Source of the DNA: an uncultured Eubacteriales bacterium
Lineage (GTDB): Bacteria; Bacillota; Clostridia; Oscillospirales; Acutalibacteraceae
NCBI GenBank assembly: GCA_900320925.1
Contig: ONUD01000197.1
Coordinates: 1-5,485 of the forward strand
Length of the DNA stretch: 5,485 nucleotides
Reading direction: 5' to 3'
Part shown: piece by piece, positions 5,356-5,485 of the stretch
How the letters are laid out: every line of letters starts with the position of its first letter
How positions within the stretch are numbered: the stretch's first letter is position 1
The notes under the pieces: generated by a model
Told to the model about the DNA's origin: nothing
The model's input: the letters and a program-made list of their open reading frames with translations, nothing else
Databases searched by the model: none
Position numbers and translations under genes: made by a program

Positions 5356-5452
5356 GGGTGTAGGGTGGTGTAGGGTTTCCTATACCTTTTATATAAAAAA
5401 CAAATTCAATATATATATAAAGTACTATACAACCCTACACTACCCTACACCC
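5356..5452. repeat. Long inverted repeat of TGTAGGG-type units with AT-rich loop
   Basis: The left arm (5356-5377) and right arm (5431-5452) pair over 22 bp with only one G-T (G-U in RNA) wobble. The left arm contains GGGTGTAGGGT then GGTGTAGGGTT, so the unit TGTAGGGT is itself reiterated; the right arm carries ACCCTACAC then TACCCTACACCC. The 53-nt centre is AT-rich and can extend the stem imperfectly, since CTTTTATATA near 5386 can face TATATAAAG near 5414-5422. No T-tract follows the right arm, so it is not a standard rho-independent terminator, though it may still stop or stabilise the proC transcript. It contains no transposase and no reading frame. A small mobile palindromic element or a protein-binding site are both possible. 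Confidence 0.85.
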
Positions 5453-5468
5453 ATGATATGTTCCCCTC

Positions 5469-5485
5469 TGACTGATCATCGGTCA
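5469..5485. repeat. Short palindrome at the right edge
   Basis: The last 17 bases, TGACTGATCATCGGTCA, are nearly self-complementary, with one T-G pair and an unpaired centre. It may be an operator half of the next gene's control region or the start of a longer structure cut by the window edge. Nothing else is seen between 5453 and 5485. Confidence 0.4.

Overview
The window looks like chromosomal DNA of a Gram-positive Clostridia-type bacterium, most likely an Oscillospiraceae/Ruminococcus-like gut organism. This is inferred from a Firmicutes-style LexA, two small lipoproteins with short signal peptides, strong AGGAGG ribosome binding sites, sigma-A type promoters, and mid-range GC with AT-rich gaps. 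The genus is not proven. Nothing resembles a phage, transposase or CRISPR array.

Layout: the left two thirds is read leftwards. In transcription order it holds an M14 zinc carboxypeptidase-like protein (3565-2660); a promoter; a lipoprotein with a Ser/Glu-rich linker and a DUF1311/LprI-like domain (2603-1977); a second small lipoprotein overlapping it by 4 nt (1980-1492); a TIGR00266/AIM24-family protein (1464-790); the SOS repressor LexA (756-163); and the first 26 codons of a further gene at the left edge (78-1), perhaps YlxM-like. Gaps are small (-4, 27 and 33 nt), so the lipoproteins, AIM24 protein and LexA probably form one operon. A strong hairpin with its T-run on the + strand (112-161) lies between lexA and the edge gene.

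The right third is read rightwards from a promoter divergent to the M14 gene: a HAD-superfamily hydrolase (3739-4464), then after 19 nt proC, pyrroline-5-carboxylate reductase (4484-5353), the last step of proline synthesis. Just after the proC stop is a 22-bp inverted repeat built from TGTAGGG-type units around an AT-rich loop (5356-5452), with no T-tract. It is the most unexplained structure here. A second, small palindrome reaches the right edge.

Points worth attention are the coupling of lexA to an envelope-lipoprotein/AIM24 operon with no visible SOS box nearby, the G-rich inverted repeat, and departures from family consensus in the M14, HAD and ProC proteins. Three gene starts were set from ribosome binding sites rather than the longest reading frame (M14, second lipoprotein, proC).
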